Below are positions 33,372 to 42,055 of a stretch of DNA of 64,000 bases, piece by piece. The stretch covers positions 1-64,000 of the forward strand of contig NZ_JAPPUX010000005.1 of the NCBI RefSeq assembly GCF_026712185.1. The letters are read 5' to 3'. The notes beneath the pieces were generated by a model, which worked only from the letters and a program-made list of their open reading frames with translations, made no database searches and was not told the DNA's origin. The stretch is from Nocardioides pini. Lineage in GTDB: Bacteria; Actinomycetota; Actinomycetes; Propionibacteriales; Nocardioidaceae. A program made the translations under genes and the position numbers. Position 1 is the stretch's first letter. The number at the start of each line of letters is the position of its first letter.

Positions 33372-34171
33372 CGCAGCTTCTCGAGCTCGATGTGCAGGCC
33401 CGGCAGCGCCGCGGCGAGCCCGACCTGCGCGCGGCGGAAGCGGTCGGCGTGCAGCTCGCCGGTCCACTCGTCCATGAAGGTCTTCTTGAACTCGAGCGCC
33501 AGCACGCATCCCACCCGCGGGTAGCGGTCGTGGACCCACCAGGCGAGGTTGCGGCCCTCGAAGGCGACGTTCTCGCGCGCATCGATCGGCCCGCAGCCGA
33601 GCGAGGTGTCACGCAGGTCGCCGACGAACCGCTCCACGAGCGGGCCGAAGAGGTCGTCGTCGACGCTGCCGGTCCCGACGTTGACCTCGGGGTTCTCCGA
33701 CGCCGGCGCCGGCGGCTCGTCGGCTCCGTCGCGCCGGTGGTTGTATGAGTGGACGTCGAGCAGGACGAACGGGCCGCGCTCCGCCAGCGCGTCGAGCCGT
33801 GGCGCGAGGGCGTCGTAGAACGCGTCGTAGGTCTCCAGGCTGCCGTGGAAGAGCTCGTCGGAGAGCTCGCCGTCGCGCCACACGTCGAGCCCCCAGCAGT
33901 CGTCGGGCTTGCGGTAGACCGCCTCACGCCGGGGCCGGTTCAGGTCGGCCTCGAAGCGGGATCGGTTGGTCACCACCCGGTCGGGGACGACGGCGGCGAG
34001 CCGGTCGGTGTACGGGTCCTCCTCGCGGAAGCGCTCGGCCTCGTCGAGCACCATCGCCTCGGCGATCTCGGGCCGCAGCTGGTGACCCGCGTGCACCGAG
34101 GTCGCCACGACCGGACCGTCCCACTCACCGACGAACGCGACAGCGTCCGACGTCCCTCCCACGTCAGTCAT
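33368..34171 (-). CDS. N-formylglutamate amidohydrolase-family protein
   Basis: A 267-residue zinc amidohydrolase-like protein: VVATSVHAGHQLRPE near the N-terminus, DRVVTNRSRFEADLNRPR, FVLLDVHSYNHRR, and CVLALEFKKTFMDEWTG. This is the FGase (HutG-type, PF05013) pattern, with His/Glu ligands expected in SVHAGH and LDVHSYNH. It is not with hut genes but heads an operon with a QEGLA peptidase and an ATP-grasp ligase. A different acyl-Glu or acyl-peptide substrate is therefore more likely than histidine catabolism. The ATG is at 34169-34171; divergent from the sirtuin gene. Confidence 0.85.
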   Translation of the reverse strand: MTDVGGTSDAVAFVGEWDGPVVATSVHAGHQLRPEIAEAMVLDEAERFREEDPYTDRLAAVVPDRVVTNRSRFEADLNRPRREAVYRKPDDCWGLDVWRDGELSDELFHGSLETYDAFYDALAPRLDALAERGPFVLLDVHSYNHRRDGADEPPAPASENPEVNVGTGSVDDDLFGPLVERFVGDLRDTSLGCGPIDARENVAFEGRNLAWWVHDRYPRVGCVLALEFKKTFMDEWTGELHADRFRRAQVGLAAALPGLHIELEKLR

Positions 34172-34252
34172 GGCGGCCTGTCTACCCGAGTGGGCACCTC
34201 ACCTCCACCCGACCCGCACCCCTACGGGTGGTCGGCTGGTAGGACTGGGGCC

Positions 34253-34930
34253 ATGCGGATCGTCGTGCTGACCGGTGCCGGGATCTCCGCCGAGAGCGGT
34301 CTCACCACGTTCCGCGACGCGGGTGGGCTGTGGGAGGGGCACGACCCGATGCAGGTCGCCACGCCGGAGGCGTACGCCGACGACCCGGGCCTCGTGCAGC
34401 GGTTCTACGACGCGCGGCGGGCGGGCCTGTCCGGGGTCGAGCCCAACGCCGCGCACCACGCGCTCGTACGCCTCGAGGACGCCCTCGGCGACGACCTGCT
34501 GGTCGTGACCCAGAACGTCGACGACCTCCACGAGCGCGCCGGCTCCCGGCGGGTGCACCACATCCACGGGCGGCTGCGGTCCGCCTGGTGCACGGGCTGC
34601 GACGAGCGGCACGAGTGGCACGGCCCGCTCGCCGAGGCGCCGGCCTGCCCCGCGTGCGGGAGGCCAGCACTGCGGCCCGACATCGTGTGGTTCGGCGAGA
34701 TCCCCTACGGCATGGACCTCGTCGAGGAGGCGCTGGAGGAGTGCGACCTGTTCGTGTCGATCGGCACCTCGGGCGTCGTCTACCCGGCTGCGGCGTTCGT
34801 CCACTGGGCCCGCGGCGCGACGCTCGAGCTCAACCTCGAGCCCAGCGCCGGCGCCACCGACTTCGCCGAGTCCCGGCAGGGGCCGGCCACCCGCCTCGTG
34901 CCCGCGTGGGTCGAGGAGCTGCTCGGCTGA
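34253..34930 (+). CDS. cobB: NAD-dependent protein deacylase (sirtuin, CobB class III)
   Basis: A 225-residue sirtuin that removes acyl groups from lysines using NAD. TGAGISAESGLTTFRDAGG is the NAD-binding loop, TQNVDDLHERAG and HIHGRL carry the catalytic His. Four Zn cysteines occur as WCTGC and CPAC. RPDIVWFGEIPYG and SIGTSGVVYPAA complete the fold. Tyr52 and Arg55 (FYDARR) match the Y-x-x-R pair associated with desuccinylase/demalonylase activity in Sirt5 and E. coli CobB. Start at 34253, monocistronic. Confidence 0.93.
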   Translation: MRIVVLTGAGISAESGLTTFRDAGGLWEGHDPMQVATPEAYADDPGLVQRFYDARRAGLSGVEPNAAHHALVRLEDALGDDLLVVTQNVDDLHERAGSRRVHHIHGRLRSAWCTGCDERHEWHGPLAEAPACPACGRPALRPDIVWFGEIPYGMDLVEEALEECDLFVSIGTSGVVYPAAAFVHWARGATLELNLEPSAGATDFAESRQGPATRLVPAWVEELLG

Positions 34931-34998
34931 CTTCCCCGTTCGCCTGCGCCGCTGGGCGGGCCGTGGTGTGATCGTCCGGCTCAGGACGAGGGGACACC

Positions 34999-35715
34999 AT
35001 GCGAACGATCCACGCCGTGGCGGCGGCCGTCACGCTGACCGCACTCAGTGGCTGCAGCGTCTACGACGACCTGACCACCAGCGACTTCGCCAAGCAGGAC
35101 GGCGAGGCGATCATCGCTGCCGCCGGCGACGCGATGCAGGACGTGTCGAGCCTGCGGATGACCGGCCAGGTCCGCGACAAGGGCGAGCAGTACTTCGTCG
35201 ACCTCAGCCTCGACCGCGACGACCGCTGCACCGGGACCCTCCGGATCGGCGGCAGCCACCTCGACGTACGCCGCATCGGTGACCGCGCGTGGGTCAAGGG
35301 CGAGGCCGGCGCGTTCAACCGCCTGGGCGGCGGCCGGCTCCACCGGACGGCGCTCCAGCGACTGAGCCGCTCGTGGCTCCCGGTCGAGGGCAAGGCTGCC
35401 GCGTCCCTCTGCGACTTCGACAAGCTGCTGAAGACCTTCCGGGTCGTCGACTTCGACGGGCCGGGGGGCGACAGCGAGGACGTCCCCACCACCGTCGGCG
35501 AGGAGAGCAGCGTCGACGGGCAGACGGTGGTCCAGCTCAGCGCGTCGCCGGGCGGAGCGCACGACGAGATGGTCTGGGTGCGCAGCGAGGCTCCCCACCA
35601 CGTGATGAGGATCGAGTCCACGGCCACCCAGGACGGCGGCACCCTCGCGTTCTCCGAGTTCGACCAGGACGTCGAGGTGGAGGCCCCAGCCCGCAAGGAC
35701 GTCCTGCGTCCCTGA
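34999..35715 (+). CDS. Lipoprotein of LppX/LprG-like size, function unknown
   Basis: A 238-residue protein with a signal peptide and lipobox LSGC (Cys at 19). The mature domain begins DLTTSDFAKQDGEAIIAAAG and continues through alternating strands (SLRMTGQVRDKGEQYFVDLS, CTGTLRIGGSHLDVRRIGDR) typical of the half-barrel fold of actinobacterial lipoproteins that carry hydrophobic molecules. There is no clear catalytic motif. It is convergent with the histidine-kinase gene, stops 5 bp apart. Family assignment is tentative. Confidence 0.7.
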   Translation: MRTIHAVAAAVTLTALSGCSVYDDLTTSDFAKQDGEAIIAAAGDAMQDVSSLRMTGQVRDKGEQYFVDLSLDRDDRCTGTLRIGGSHLDVRRIGDRAWVKGEAGAFNRLGGGRLHRTALQRLSRSWLPVEGKAAASLCDFDKLLKTFRVVDFDGPGGDSEDVPTTVGEESSVDGQTVVQLSASPGGAHDEMVWVRSEAPHHVMRIESTATQDGGTLAFSEFDQDVEVEAPARKDVLRP

Positions 35716-35720
35716 CGCCG

Positions 35721-37523
35721 TCAGGTCCCTGCGTCGCCCCGGGGCACGAACGGCCGGAAGTGCAGGCGGACGCGGGTGCCGCGACCGAGGGTCGACTCGA
35801 CCTCGATGCTGCCGCCGTGGCGGTGCATGATCTCCCGCACGATGCCGAGCCCGAGGCCCGTCCCGGGCCGCATGAGCGCCGCCTCGTTGGTCGAGCGGAA
35901 CAGCGGGGCGAAGAGGTTGGCCTGGTCGGCCTCGGAGATGCCGAGCCCCTCGTCGTCGCACGCGAACGACAGCCCGCCGTCGGGCCGGCGCTCCACGCCG
36001 ATCCACACCTCGTGACCGGCGTCGGAGTACTTCACCGCGTTGTCCACGAGGTTGGAGACGGCGCTGGCGATCTCCCGCGGGTCGCCCAGGACGACGGCCT
36101 CGTCGAGGTCGCCGACGAGGTGCAGCGTGATGCCCGAGCGCTCGGCCACGGCGGCCATCGCCGCGAGCGTCTCCTCGACGACCTGCACGAGGTCGACCTG
36201 CTGCATGGCCGGGGGCTGCTGCGGGTCGCTCACCTGCGACAGCATCGACAGCCCCTGCAGCAGGTCGCCCAGCCGCTCGCTCGCGCGCAGGATGGCCTGG
36301 GCGCGCCTCTGGTCGCGCTCCTCGATGGTCCTGCTCGTCGCGAGGAACTCGGCGTTGGCGGCGATGACCGTCATCGGGTTGTTGATCTCGTGGGTCAGCT
36401 CGCGGAGGAACCAGTGCCGCGCGACCTCGAGCTCGCGCAGCTCCTCCAGCAGGCGGCGCTCGCGCTGGGTCGCCCGGGCGTTGGCGATCGCACGGCCCAG
36501 GTCGTGGCCGAGCTCCAGCGCCGCGACGCCCTCGCCGTCGGTCCAGCGGCGCGACCCGGTGCGCCGCGCGCACATGAGCATGCCGAGCACCTCGTCGTCG
36601 ACGCCCACCGGCGCGACGACGACGGCCTCGAAGCCGACCTTGTCGAGGGCCGTCGTGAACCAGTCGGCGTACGCCGCGAGGTCGGGGTCGCCCCACACGT
36701 GCCCGGGCTCGATGATGAGGACCCGCTGGTGGGCCCACGCACGCGCGGCCGCCTCGTCGAGGGCTCGCCGGACGTCCGGTGCGATCCGGAGGCCGAGGCT
36801 GTCGGTGGCGTCGGCGTCCTCGTCGAGGAAGACCCGGATCTCCAGCTCGTCGACGGACAGCGCCCCGAGCAGGGTCGAGCGCGCCTCGCGGAGCAGGTGG
36901 TTGACGTCGTGGCGGGCGGGGTTCGAGCGCGCGAGCCGGCGGGTGGCCCGGATGACCCGCATGTGGTCGGCGTACTCCTCGCGCTCCACGACCGTGAGGA
37001 CCGAGCGCAGGATCGTGGCGAGCTCGTCGCTGATCTCGAGGATCCGTGCGGCGTCGGGTCGGGCGAGGTCGTCCGGGACGTCGAGGTAGAGCAGCGCTCG
37101 CAGGTCGCCCCGCTCGTCGGAGATCCGGGCGACGAGCATGTCCATCGGGTGCCAGTCGCCCGGCACGCCGGTAGCGGCGACGTCGGGGACGACGACGACG
37201 CCGTCGATGCGCTCGCGGATCTCCTCGGTCAGGGACTCGTTCGGGATCCAGAGGAAGTGGCCGTGCTCCTCGCCCTGGGCGAAGACGAGCTGCATGTCGG
37301 ACAGTCGCGACGCCGTGCCGAGGCGCTCCTCGGCGCTGGACGGGTCGCCGTGGATCGCGACGAACTCGAGCAGGCCCTTGGGACGGACCACCTCGATGGC
37401 GCAGACGCGGAAGCCCGCGCGGGTGGCGGCGTCACGGGCCAGGGCGTGCATCAGCGCGCGCGCCCGCGCGTCGCCCCAGCTGAGGTCGCGCGTCCTGCGC
37501 TCCCCGGTCCGCACCTGCTCCAT
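35721..37523 (-). CDS. Soluble GAF-type sensor histidine kinase (paralogue 1)
   Basis: A 600-residue cytosolic kinase without transmembrane segments. About residues 1-170 are an alpha/beta N-terminal domain shared with the next gene (FRVCAIEVVRPKGLLEFVAI; VAATGVPGDWHPMDMLVARI). Residues 190-350 form a GAF-like domain. HisKA follows: HWFLRELTHEINNPMTV with phospho-His378. The HATPase domain has LVDNAVKYSD, DDEGLGI and GTGLGLGIVREIM. No response regulator is adjacent. It is transcribed after a second, similar kinase with 115 bp between. Input signal unknown. Confidence 0.88.
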   Translation of the reverse strand: MEQVRTGERRTRDLSWGDARARALMHALARDAATRAGFRVCAIEVVRPKGLLEFVAIHGDPSSAEERLGTASRLSDMQLVFAQGEEHGHFLWIPNESLTEEIRERIDGVVVVPDVAATGVPGDWHPMDMLVARISDERGDLRALLYLDVPDDLARPDAARILEISDELATILRSVLTVVEREEYADHMRVIRATRRLARSNPARHDVNHLLREARSTLLGALSVDELEIRVFLDEDADATDSLGLRIAPDVRRALDEAAARAWAHQRVLIIEPGHVWGDPDLAAYADWFTTALDKVGFEAVVVAPVGVDDEVLGMLMCARRTGSRRWTDGEGVAALELGHDLGRAIANARATQRERRLLEELRELEVARHWFLRELTHEINNPMTVIAANAEFLATSRTIEERDQRRAQAILRASERLGDLLQGLSMLSQVSDPQQPPAMQQVDLVQVVEETLAAMAAVAERSGITLHLVGDLDEAVVLGDPREIASAVSNLVDNAVKYSDAGHEVWIGVERRPDGGLSFACDDEGLGISEADQANLFAPLFRSTNEAALMRPGTGLGLGIVREIMHRHGGSIEVESTLGRGTRVRLHFRPFVPRGDAGT

Positions 37524-37638
37524 GGCGTTTCGCCCTCCCCACCGCCACTTGGATCGTAGGCGCGCAGCGGGGGGCGCCGGACCGTTTTCGCCGGTTGTGG
37601 CCCGCGCTGTAGACGAACTGTTCCCGTCCGACGACGTG

Positions 37639-39408
37639 TCAGCGCGGTGCGCGCGTGCCCCCGACGGGCAGCCAGACGGTGAAGGTCGTCCCCTCGCCGA
37701 GCACCGACTCGACCTCGACGGTCCCGTCGTGCCCGGTCACGACCCGCTCGATGATCGCCAGGCCCAGACCGGTCCCCGGGCGCTTGCGCGCCTCGGGGCT
37801 GCTCGAGCGGAAGAAGGGCGCGAAGACCTTGTCGACCTCGTCGGCAGCGATCCCGATGCCGGTGTCGGTGCACGTGATCAGGACGCCGGCAACCCCGTCC
37901 ACCGACCCCTGCTCGACGCCCATCGCGACCCGTCCTCCCTCGGGGGTGTACTTCACGCCGTTGGCCAGCAGGTTCGACACCATCCGCTGCAGCCCGGCCG
38001 GATCGCCGGTCACGACCAGGCCGTCCGCCACGACGGTCGTCATCTCGACGCCGGCCCGCGACGCGGTGGGGGCGAGGAAGTCGCTGGTCTCCTGGACCAG
38101 CGCCGACAGGTCCACCTCGCCCGTCGCGGCGGCTCCGTCGGGGTCGCTGACCGAGGCCAGGGTCATCAGGTCCGCGACCATGTCCTCGATGCGGCGCGCC
38201 GCCCGGTCGAGCGCCTCGAGCGAGTGGGTCGACTCCTCCGAGTGCGTCTCGAGGCCCAGCAGCTCGAGGTGCGAGAACAGGACGCTGACGGGGTTGCGCA
38301 GCTCGTGGGCGAGCGTGAGGACCATGTCGCGGCGGTAGTCGCTCACGGCACGGAGTTCGGCGTGGAGCGTTCGCTCGCGCTCCACCAGGCGCGCCTCGAG
38401 CAGCAGCCGGGCGAGGTCGGAGGCGACCGTCGTGGCCGCGTTGATCTCGGAGGCGTTCCAGCGCGGCGCGTCCGGCGCCCGCCCCATCGACAGCGTGCCG
38501 AGGTACTCCTCCCCGGCGCCGATCGGCACCAGCAGCCCCGATCCGAGATCGTGCGTGTCGAGCAGGCGGGTGAGCGACGGCGGGGTCGCGATGGACTCCT
38601 CCTGCATGCTCCAGGTCCGCTGGCGCTCGACGACGACGTGCCCGCGCCGCTCCCACTGCGCGCGCATGAGCTCCGTCACGAGGGGCTGGTCCTCCTCGAT
38701 CCCGGCGACCTCGGACCCGACCGCGATCACGTCGACGGTCGCCACGTCCATCGCCTCGACCATCGCGGTCGACAGCTCGCTCAGCAGCTCCTGCACCCCC
38801 AGCCCCGGTCGTACGCTCTCGATCGCGCGCCGCGCCTGGGCGACCATCCGCACCTGCTCGCCGTAGAGCTCGCGCTCGACGATGCTGATCACCGCGTCGA
38901 ACAGCACCCCCGCCTCGGCGTTGACCGCCGCCACGCTCTCCGTCGTGGGACGCAGTCCCGACAGCGGCTCGTCGAGGTAGAGCAGCCCGCGCAGCTCGCC
39001 GTCCTCGTTGTGCAGCAGGCGCACCATCTGGTCGTCGGGGTCCCAGCCGTTGGGGAGCCCCGAGGCCGGCACGTCGGGCCGGTGGCCGAACTCGTCGAGC
39101 CACGCGCGGGTCTGCTCGTCGAGCCGCTCGCTCGGGATGTGCCGCCACCCGGCCATCTCGACGCCGAGCTGGTGGATGTGGTCGAGCTCGAGCGGCGAGG
39201 CCTGGCCCAGCATCTTGTCGCGCGCGGCGTCGTCGCCGGCGATCGCCACGAACTCGAGGTAGCCGTCGGGTCGCAGCGCCTCGATCGCCACCACCTTGTG
39301 GTGCGTGCGCTTCGCGAGGTCCTCCGCGATGGCGTGCAGCACGGCGCGTTGGGCCTCGTTGCCCCACGCGCGTCCCCGCGGGCGTACCCACAGCCCGTCG
39401 TCGTCCAT
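37639..39408 (-). CDS. Soluble GAF-type sensor histidine kinase (paralogue 2)
   Basis: A 589-residue kinase with the same architecture as the downstream kinase. The N-terminal domain includes HKVVAIEALRPDGYLEFVAI and VPASGLPNGWDPDDQMVRLL, clearly homologous to paralogue 1. Then come a GAF-like domain, HisKA with MVLTLAHELRNPVSVL (phospho-His368), and HATPase LLANGVKYTP, CTDTGIGI, GTGLGLAIIE. The ATG at 39406-39408 has GGAGGAG at good spacing; a GTG one codon earlier is possible. No transmembrane helix and no partner regulator nearby. The shared N-terminal domain suggests both kinases read related intracellular cues. Confidence 0.88.
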   Translation of the reverse strand: MDDDGLWVRPRGRAWGNEAQRAVLHAIAEDLAKRTHHKVVAIEALRPDGYLEFVAIAGDDAARDKMLGQASPLELDHIHQLGVEMAGWRHIPSERLDEQTRAWLDEFGHRPDVPASGLPNGWDPDDQMVRLLHNEDGELRGLLYLDEPLSGLRPTTESVAAVNAEAGVLFDAVISIVERELYGEQVRMVAQARRAIESVRPGLGVQELLSELSTAMVEAMDVATVDVIAVGSEVAGIEEDQPLVTELMRAQWERRGHVVVERQRTWSMQEESIATPPSLTRLLDTHDLGSGLLVPIGAGEEYLGTLSMGRAPDAPRWNASEINAATTVASDLARLLLEARLVERERTLHAELRAVSDYRRDMVLTLAHELRNPVSVLFSHLELLGLETHSEESTHSLEALDRAARRIEDMVADLMTLASVSDPDGAAATGEVDLSALVQETSDFLAPTASRAGVEMTTVVADGLVVTGDPAGLQRMVSNLLANGVKYTPEGGRVAMGVEQGSVDGVAGVLITCTDTGIGIAADEVDKVFAPFFRSSSPEARKRPGTGLGLAIIERVVTGHDGTVEVESVLGEGTTFTVWLPVGGTRAPR

Positions 39409-39524
39409 CACCGCTCCTCCCCCGTCCCGAGCCCGACGACCGCGACGTTACTTCGGATCCGGGCGGCCCGGACCCTCTTCCGGGTGATGGGGACGACTTG
39501 GTGACTCGCGGGTAACATAGCCCC

Positions 39525-40670
39525 ATGAAGCGCGACATCTACGACGAGGACCACGAGGCGTTCCGCGCCTCGGTCAAGCAGTTCCTGGACCGAGAAGTCA
39601 CCCCCCACCTCGAGACGTACGCCGGCAACCACGGCCTGGACCGCGACTTCTGGCTCGCCGCCGGCAAGCAGGGCTTCCTCGGCCTCGAGATCCCGGAGGA
39701 GTACGGCGGCTCGGATGCGGGCGACTACCGCTTCAACGCCGTCCTCACCGAGGAGCTCGCCAAGGTCAACATGACCCTCCCGAGCTGCGTCGGCATCCAC
39801 GCCGACATCACGGTCCCCTACCTCGTCCACCTCACCGACGACGCGCAGAAGGCACGCTGGCTGCCGCGGGCCGCGACCGGCGAGCTCGTCACCGCCATCG
39901 GCATGACCGAGCCCGGCGGCGGCTCCGACCTGGCCAACCTCCGGACCACCGCCGTCCGCGACGGTGACGACTGGGTGATCAACGGCTCGAAGACCTTCAT
40001 CACCAACGGCGGCTCGGCCGACCTGGTCCTCGTCGCCGCCCGCACCAGCCCGGAGAAGAAGGCCAAGGGCATCTCGCTGTTCGCCGTCGACACCACGCTG
40101 GAGGGCTTCAGCGTCGGCCGGGTGCTCGACAAGGTCGGCCAGGACGACTCCGACACCGCCGAGCTGTCCTTCGAGGACGTGCGGGTCAGCAACGACGACC
40201 TCGTGGGCCCGCTCGACACGGGCTTCATCTCGATGATGCAGTTCCTCCCGCAGGAGCGCCTCGGTTCGGCGATCACCAACCTCGCGCACGCCAAGCAGAT
40301 CCTCGAGGAGACGGTCCAGTACGCCAAGGACCGGCAGGCCTTCGGCCGGCCCATCGGGTCGTTCCAGAACACGCAGTTCCTGCTCGCCGACCTCGTCACC
40401 CGCGTCGACGTCACCCAGGCGTTCGTCGACCAGTGCGTCGTCGCGCACACCAGGAAGGAGCTGACGCCGGTCGACGCGGCGAAGGCCAAGTGGTGGACCT
40501 CGCAGGTCCAGAACGACGTGCTCGACCACTGCGTGCAGGTGCACGGCGGCTACGGCTACATGAACGAGTACCGCGTCGCTCGCGCCTGGCGCGACGCCCG
40601 CGTCACCAAGATCTGGGCGGGCTCCAACGAGATCATGAAGATGCTGATCGGCCGCGACCTGGGCCTGTGA
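39525..40670 (+). CDS. Acyl-CoA dehydrogenase, long-chain/isovaleryl-type active site
   Basis: A 381-residue flavoenzyme that introduces the 2,3-double bond in acyl-CoA. It has AIGMTEPGGGSDLANLRTTA (FAD/substrate region), WVINGSKTFITNG, DRQAFGRPIGSFQNTQF and VQVHGGYGYMNEYRV. At the C-terminus the usual catalytic Glu position reads IWAGSNEIMK, without Glu. A Glu is instead present in LPQERLGSA, the alternative site used by isovaleryl- and long-chain enzymes. It resembles FadE20-type proteins. The stop overlaps the next start (GTGA). Confidence 0.9.
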   Translation: MKRDIYDEDHEAFRASVKQFLDREVTPHLETYAGNHGLDRDFWLAAGKQGFLGLEIPEEYGGSDAGDYRFNAVLTEELAKVNMTLPSCVGIHADITVPYLVHLTDDAQKARWLPRAATGELVTAIGMTEPGGGSDLANLRTTAVRDGDDWVINGSKTFITNGGSADLVLVAARTSPEKKAKGISLFAVDTTLEGFSVGRVLDKVGQDDSDTAELSFEDVRVSNDDLVGPLDTGFISMMQFLPQERLGSAITNLAHAKQILEETVQYAKDRQAFGRPIGSFQNTQFLLADLVTRVDVTQAFVDQCVVAHTRKELTPVDAAKAKWWTSQVQNDVLDHCVQVHGGYGYMNEYRVARAWRDARVTKIWAGSNEIMKMLIGRDLGL

Positions 40671-41233
40671 CCCGGATGTTCGTGGCGGCGGTGCCGCCGG
40701 AGGAGGCCGTCGCCCACCTGGACGAGTTCCTGGCGGTGCGCCGCGACGCCGCGTCGTACCGCTGGACCGTGCCGGAGCAGTGGCACCTCACCCTCGCCTT
40801 CGCCGAGGACGTGCCCGACCGCTCGCTCGACGACCTCGAGGCGCGTCTCGAGCGGGCGGCGCGGAAGCGACGTCCCGTCCGGCTGCGGCTGGCCGGCGGC
40901 GGTGCCTTCCCGCACCCCGACCGGGCGCGGGTGCTCTTCGCGCGGCTCGACGCGGACGAGGGCGGCCGCACCGAGCTCGACCGGCTCGCGACCGGTTGTC
41001 GTACGGCGCTGGCGAAGGCCGGCGCGCGGGTCGACGGGCAGCGCTTCCGCGCGCACCTCACCCTCGCCCGGCTCGGACAGCCCGACAACGTGACGTCGTG
41101 GGTGCGCCTCCTCGACGGCTACGAGGGCCCGGAGTGGGAGCTCGACGAGGTCGCGCTCGTGGCGTCGTACCTCGGCGAGGGTCCTCGCCGCCGGCCGCGC
41201 CACGAGGTGGTCGGGACGTACGCGCTCGGCTGA
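40667..41233 (+). CDS. thpR: RNA 2',3'-cyclic phosphodiesterase (LigT/ThpR)
   Basis: A 188-residue 2H phosphoesterase with both catalytic HxT motifs, WHLTLAF (about residues 40-46) and AHLTLAR (about 129-135). It starts MTRMFVAAVPPEEAVAHLDE, as is usual in ThpR. It opens 2',3'-cyclic phosphates on RNA ends. The GTG start overlaps the acyl-CoA dehydrogenase stop, so the two are co-translated, although no functional link is obvious. Confidence 0.9.
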   Translation: MTRMFVAAVPPEEAVAHLDEFLAVRRDAASYRWTVPEQWHLTLAFAEDVPDRSLDDLEARLERAARKRRPVRLRLAGGGAFPHPDRARVLFARLDADEGGRTELDRLATGCRTALAKAGARVDGQRFRAHLTLARLGQPDNVTSWVRLLDGYEGPEWELDEVALVASYLGEGPRRRPRHEVVGTYALG

Positions 41234-41246
41234 CCTCCGACGGCGC

Positions 41247-41265
41247 GCAGCCAAGGCTCACCTTC
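41247..41265 (+). promoter_or_regulatory. Candidate DtxR/IdeR iron box upstream of VIT-type transporter
   Basis: The core AGGCTCACCT (41254-41263) matches the centre of the actinobacterial iron box TTAGGTTAGGCTCACCTAA; over 19 positions about 12 match, counted by eye. It lies 42 bp upstream of a CCC1/VIT1-family metal transporter, the kind of gene iron regulators control. The outer positions are weak. Confidence 0.4.
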
Positions 41266-41307
41266 GTTGCACGGCCCGCGGCTGCGAGCGACGATCAGGG
41301 GGTGAGC

Positions 41308-42033
41308 ATGGAGATCGGGACCGACGAGGACCCCAGGCACTTCCACGACGACCTCGGGGACAACGTCGGCACGCGGCTCAACTGGCTGCGGGCGGCCGTG
41401 CTCGGCGCCAACGACGGCATCGTGTCCACCGCCGGCGTCGTGATGGGCGTGGCCGGTGCCACCGACGACAGCAGCGCGATCGTCATCGCCGGCATCGCGG
41501 CGCTGACCGCGGGAGCCCTGAGCATGGGCGCCGGCGAGTACGTCTCGGTCAGCACGCAGCGGGACTCGGAGAAGTCGATCCTCGACCTCGAGGCCGCGGA
41601 GCTGAGGCAGATGCCGCAGACCGAGGAGCGCGAGCTGGCCGCGATGTACGTCGAGAAGGGATTGTCGCCGGAGACCGCCGAGAAGGTCGCCCGCGAGCTC
41701 ACCGAGCACGACGCGCTGCGGGCGCACGCCGACATCGAGTTCGGCATCGACCCCGACAACCTGACCAACCCGTGGCACGCCGCGTGGGCGTCGATGCTCG
41801 CCTTCACCATCGGCGCGCTGCTGCCGCTGCTGATCGTGGCGTTCGTGCCCTCCGACGTCCGGGTGCTGGTGACCGTCCTCAGCGTGGTCGCCGCCCTGGC
41901 GCTGACCGGCTTCGTGAGCGCGCGCATCGGCTACAGCCCGCGCCTGCCGGCAGTCGTGCGCAACGTGTCCGGCGGCCTGCTGGCGATGAGCGTCACCTAC
42001 CTGATCGGCACGCTCGCCGGCACCCAGCTCTGA
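41308..42033 (+). CDS. VIT1/CCC1-family iron/manganese transporter
   Basis: A 241-residue membrane protein: NWLRAAVLGANDGIVSTAGV and MGVAGATDDSSAIVIAGIAA form TM1-2 with the conserved D-G-x-x-S/T of the family. ALTAGALSMGAGEYVSVSTQ follows. An acidic cytoplasmic Glu-rich segment (EAAELRQMPQTEERELAAMY) corresponds to the metal-binding domain of VIT proteins; three further TM helices complete five. The likely role is export of excess Fe or Mn. ATG at 41308 with AGGGGG 6 nt upstream; a candidate iron box precedes it. Confidence 0.88.
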   Translation: MEIGTDEDPRHFHDDLGDNVGTRLNWLRAAVLGANDGIVSTAGVVMGVAGATDDSSAIVIAGIAALTAGALSMGAGEYVSVSTQRDSEKSILDLEAAELRQMPQTEERELAAMYVEKGLSPETAEKVARELTEHDALRAHADIEFGIDPDNLTNPWHAAWASMLAFTIGALLPLLIVAFVPSDVRVLVTVLSVVAALALTGFVSARIGYSPRLPAVVRNVSGGLLAMSVTYLIGTLAGTQL

Positions 42034-42055
42034 CAGCCCCCTCTGCCTCGGCGCC

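Noticed and set aside
33368-34171. Annotation as HutG in histidine degradation
   Set aside because: No hutU, hutH or hutI in the vicinity and a conserved-looking different operon context.
35721-39408. Two kinases as a single broken gene
   Set aside because: Each has a complete N-terminal domain, HisKA and HATPase domain with its own start and stop; they are full paralogues.
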